Source of the DNA: Chloroflexota bacterium | GTDB lineage: Bacteria > Chloroflexota > Dehalococcoidia > DSTF01 > JACRBR01 | NCBI GenBank assembly: GCA_016213125.1 | Contig: JACRBR010000029.1 | Coordinates: 1-7,723, forward strand | Reading direction: 5' to 3' | Length of the DNA: 7,723 nucleotides | Shown here: in pieces, positions 6,136-7,723 of the stretch | Layout: each line of letters starts with the position of its first letter | Numbering within the stretch: position 1 is the stretch's first letter | Notes under the pieces: model-generated | Databases searched by the model: none | What the model was told of the DNA's origin: nothing | What the model saw: only the letters and a program-made list of their open reading frames with translations | Position numbers and translations under genes: made by a program

Positions 6136-6335
6136 GCGCTTCTCCGCGGAAGTGGCAGGCTAATCGGCGAACCCAGTCCGAGATGGTGACACAGAAGCCG
6201 CGCCAGTCAAGGCAAGCCGGACCCGCGCCCTAAGCACGCCTCGGCACCCGGGAGATCGATCGCTCGCCGGAGCGGGACCCCGGCTACGAACATTGGGTCC
6301 GCCAGCCCCGGCCGCGTCCTCATGGTGAAGCAGCT
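6136..6335 (-). other. Intergenic gap between the PIN toxin and methyltransferase genes
   Basis: This 200-nt stretch shows no convincing gene. It holds two inverted repeats: CGCTC-GCCG-GAGCG (6261-6274) and GGACCC/GGGTCC (6275-6280 and 6295-6300) with a 14-nt loop. They are directly adjacent and lie about 35-75 nt beyond the toxin stop codon. Neither is followed by a T-run on the minus strand, so an intrinsic terminator is possible only in a non-classical form. The methyltransferase promoter should lie at the low-coordinate end of this gap, but no clear -10 hexamer stands out. Confidence 0.4.
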
Positions 6336-6755
6336 CTAATCCGGCATCAGGATCGTGAACCCCTCGGCCTGGAAGTCCCTGTCCGTCGTCAACACCTCGG
6401 TTATCCCGCGATCGCGGCGAACGACCATGGCTACGCAATCCGCGAGGCTATACCGCTGGTCAAGCCGGTGAAGGTACAGCGCAACCGCCCGTCGCACGAG
6501 ATCCTCGCTTAGCGGGACCACCTCGATGCCTGGACTATTGAGCAAACGTTCCACGAATTCGCCGGCCCGCTGGCGGAGATATGGTCCGCTTCTGGAGAAA
6601 CAAGCGAGGACTTCCAGTAGTACAGCCTGCGAGGTCACGAATTCAGCACGCTCGGCGCGAAGCCGTACGAGCAGTCGCTGTGCTAGTTCATGGTCGTCAT
6701 CTTGGGGATTGATGAATGCGATGTCGAAGGAAGAGTCGATGAACCTCAGGTTCAC
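6336..6755 (-). CDS. vapC: PIN-domain ribonuclease toxin (VapC-like)
   Basis: This 139-residue protein is a complete PIN domain. The four acidic positions that coordinate magnesium are visible: D7 (RFIDSSF), E48 (LLEVL), D106 (SLADCVAM) and D125 (LTTDRDF). PIN toxins cleave RNA, often tRNA or rRNA, and are held inactive by a cognate antitoxin. The start is GTG at 6755: it is the only possible start that keeps D7, because the preceding in-frame codon is the TAG stop of the upstream gene. The upstream stop and this GTG touch with no spacer, so translation is probably coupled by termination-reinitiation; GAGGA sits 13 nt before the GTG, further than usual. The precise RNA target is unknown. Confidence 0.9.
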   Translation of the reverse strand: MNLRFIDSSFDIAFINPQDDDHELAQRLLVRLRAERAEFVTSQAVLLEVLACFSRSGPYLRQRAGEFVERLLNSPGIEVVPLSEDLVRRAVALYLHRLDQRYSLADCVAMVVRRDRGITEVLTTDRDFQAEGFTILMPD

Positions 6756-6953
6756 CTAGCGGCCCATATCCTCGATGTACTCGTCAAATCGTCGAGCGCC
6801 GTCCTTCGGGAGCTTCCGCCAGTCTTCCTTTCGCACATCAGCAAAAAGCGCGGTGATGTCCTCCCAAAGCATAGGATCAAGCCGCGACGCAGCTTTCGGC
6901 TTGCGAGCGCTTGGTTTGCGAGCTGGCTTTGCGGGCGTGCGCCTGGTCACCAT
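6756..6953 (-). CDS. Putative antitoxin partner of the PIN toxin
   Basis: This small 65-residue protein directly precedes the PIN toxin. Residues 1-24 are strongly basic, with many Lys, Arg, Ala and Pro residues (MVTRRTPAKPARKPSARKPK), and may contact nucleic acid. The C-terminal part LWEDITALFADVRKEDWRKL (29-48) continues into PKDGARRFDEYIEDMGR. The pattern W-E...W-x-x-L-P-x-D-G-A...D-x-Y resembles, from memory, small proteins encoded just before PIN genes in cyanobacteria and Chloroflexota. I see no AbrB, RHH or Phd DNA-binding signature. The acidic, Trp-containing C-terminus is the likely toxin-neutralising part; this is inferred from position and size. The ATG at 6953 has no Shine-Dalgarno site but a TATACT box 9 nt upstream, and it lies 2 nt after the larE stop. 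Confidence 0.75.
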   Translation of the reverse strand: MVTRRTPAKPARKPSARKPKAASRLDPMLWEDITALFADVRKEDWRKLPKDGARRFDEYIEDMGR

Positions 6954-6955
6954 GG

Positions 6956-7723
6956 CTACGCCAGTATATCCAGCCGCACAGCGCCCCTGTCCCCTGTCCC
7001 CTGTCCCCTGTCCCCTACATCAAGCCCCTCGTTCATCGATCCGCTACGGAATCCCACAAGGTCCAGCGTCACGTATCGATACCCCAGGTTCGTCAGCCGC
7101 GTGACGATCCGGTCCCGCTTCTCCAGCACCAGCGCCATATCCTGCGGCTCCACCTCGATGCGCGCCACCTCGTCGTGATGCCGCACCCGCAACTGCCGCA
7201 GCCCAAGCTGCCGCAGAAACGCCTCCGCCGCGCCGATCTGGTCCAGCGCGCCCACCGTGACCGCCGTCCCGTACGGGATCCGCGACGAGAGGCACGCCAT
7301 CGCCGGCTTGTCCCACGTCGGCAGCCCGCGCCGCCGCGAAAGCTCCCGTATGTCCGCCTTTGTCAGTCCCGCCTCCATCAGCGGGCTGCGCACCCGGTGC
7401 TCCGCCGCCGCCACGCGGCCCGGCCGGTGATCGCCCAGGTCGTCCACGTTGCAGCCATCCAGCACGAAGGCATACCCCTCGCGCTCCGCCATCTCCTCCA
7501 GCAGCGAGTACAGCTCCGTCTTGCAGTGATAGCACCGCTGCGGCGAGTTCTCGACGTAGCCCGGGCGGTCCATCTCCGACGTCTCCAGCAGCACGTGCCG
7601 GATGCCGATCCGCTGCGCCAGGTCCTTCGCCTCCTCCACCTCCGCCGCCGGGATCGACGGCGATACCCCCGTCACCGCCACGGCCCGCCCCCCCAGCACG
7701 GCGGCCGCCCCCGCGGCCGCGAA
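6956..7723 (-). CDS. larE: LarE-type ATP-dependent sulfur transferase, N-terminus missing
   Basis: The last 255 residues of LarE are present; the N-terminal PP-loop (SGGVDS) lies beyond the window. LarE activates the carboxylates of the nicotinic-acid-derived precursor by adenylation and inserts sulfur, building the nickel-pincer cofactor of lactate racemase and related enzymes. Family marks by fragment residue are AVTGVSPSIPAAE (16-28), SPQRCYHCKTELY (60-72), DGCNVDDLGDHRPG (89-102), SPLMEAGLTKADIR (113-126), WDKPAMACLSSRIPYGT (137-153) and YVTLDLVGFRSGSMNEGL (217-234). C64, C67 and C144 form the three-cysteine set of the iron-sulfur-cluster LarE group, rather than the single sacrificial cysteine of the Lactobacillus type. 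Residues after about 234 are encoded by a GGGGACA tandem repeat and are probably an acquired tail. The stop lies 2 nt before the antitoxin ATG. No larB or larC is visible. Confidence 0.92.
   Translation of the reverse strand, partial: FAAAGAAAVLGGRAVAVTGVSPSIPAAEVEEAKDLAQRIGIRHVLLETSEMDRPGYVENSPQRCYHCKTELYSLLEEMAEREGYAFVLDGCNVDDLGDHRPGRVAAAEHRVRSPLMEAGLTKADIRELSRRRGLPTWDKPAMACLSSRIPYGTAVTVGALDQIGAAEAFLRQLGLRQLRVRHHDEVARIEVEPQDMALVLEKRDRIVTRLTNLGYRYVTLDLVGFRSGSMNEGLDVGDRGQGTGDRGAVRLDILA
6963..6968 (-). promoter_or_regulatory. Candidate -10 box for the toxin-antitoxin pair
   Basis: TATACT on the minus strand ends 9 nt before the antitoxin ATG at 6953, so the transcript would be leaderless or nearly so. 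The box is inside the last codons of larE. The region where a -35 would lie is filled by the GGGGACA tandem array; GGGACA at 6993-6988 matches the GACA half of TTGACA but at a long 19-nt spacing. Confidence 0.45.
6984..7018 (-). repeat. GGGGACA tandem array and G-quadruplex candidate at the 3' end of larE
   Basis: On the plus strand there are four exact CCCCTGT units (6984-7011) and a fifth truncated unit CCCCTAC. On the minus (larE sense) strand this gives five GGGG tracts at 7015-7012, 7008-7005, 7001-6998, 6994-6991 and 6987-6984, each separated by ACA. That fits the canonical G-quadruplex pattern with tracts of four and loops of three. The array is read in the larE frame as a GDRGQGT-type heptapeptide tail and lies 15 nt upstream of the toxin-antitoxin -10 box. 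Confidence 0.9.

Noticed and set aside
6160..6438. Minus-strand 92-residue frame overlapping the end of the PIN gene and the gap
   Set aside because: It has no recognisable domain or ribosome site, overlaps the conserved end of the PIN domain in another frame, and looks like random GC-rich sequence.
6984..7018. Possible CRISPR array
   Set aside because: Units are 7 nt with no spacers; it is a simple tandem repeat, and no cas gene is present.

Overview
The window is GC-rich bacterial DNA with dense, mostly single-gene or two-gene transcription units and short intergenic gaps. I count ten protein-coding genes, two of them cut by the window edges. I see no rRNA, tRNA, CRISPR array, insertion sequence or replication origin. 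High GC, a mixture of Shine-Dalgarno genes and apparently leaderless genes (a TANNNT box 7-9 nt before the ATG), and G-rich heptamer tandem repeats at gene ends suggest an environmental bacterium such as a member of Chloroflexota. That assignment is inference, and other high-GC phyla are possible.

Layout. (1) 1-269: the 3' end of a DUF1566 (Lcl_C-like) protein on +. (2) 273-2406, minus strand: a CehA/McbA-type PHP metallohydrolase followed by a class I O-methyltransferase, 37 nt apart and probably one operon. (3) 2407-2549: a divergent promoter region. (4) 2550-3603, plus strand: a PPOX-fold flavin/F420-type oxidoreductase overlapping a YqeK-type HD phosphohydrolase by 14 nt. (5) 3677-4720, plus strand: an APH-like phosphotransferase. 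(6) 4788-6135, minus strand: a class I SAM methyltransferase and then a small aminoglycoside-nucleotidyltransferase-like protein that converges on the phosphotransferase. (7) 6136-6335: a 200-nt gap with two small inverted repeats and no gene. (8) 6336-6953, minus strand: a PIN-domain toxin preceded by a small antitoxin-like gene, the stop of one touching the GTG start of the other. (9) 6956-7723: a LarE sulfur transferase lacking its N-terminus, whose stop lies 2 nt before the antitoxin ATG.

The genes do not form one obvious pathway; this looks like ordinary chromosomal housekeeping and accessory content. The most distinctive signal is a set of G-rich tandem repeats (GACAGNG and YAGGGAR heptamers plus a CCGCAGAG unit) at the 3' ends of three genes, always purine-rich on the gene's sense strand. 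Two of them are read through as C-terminal tails of YqeK and LarE. The LarE array is also a strong G-quadruplex candidate just upstream of the toxin-antitoxin promoter. A second useful point is that this LarE has three cysteines (CxxC plus a later one), which points to the iron-sulfur-cluster type rather than the single-cysteine sacrificial type. I did not find a convincing wholly new multi-gene system.
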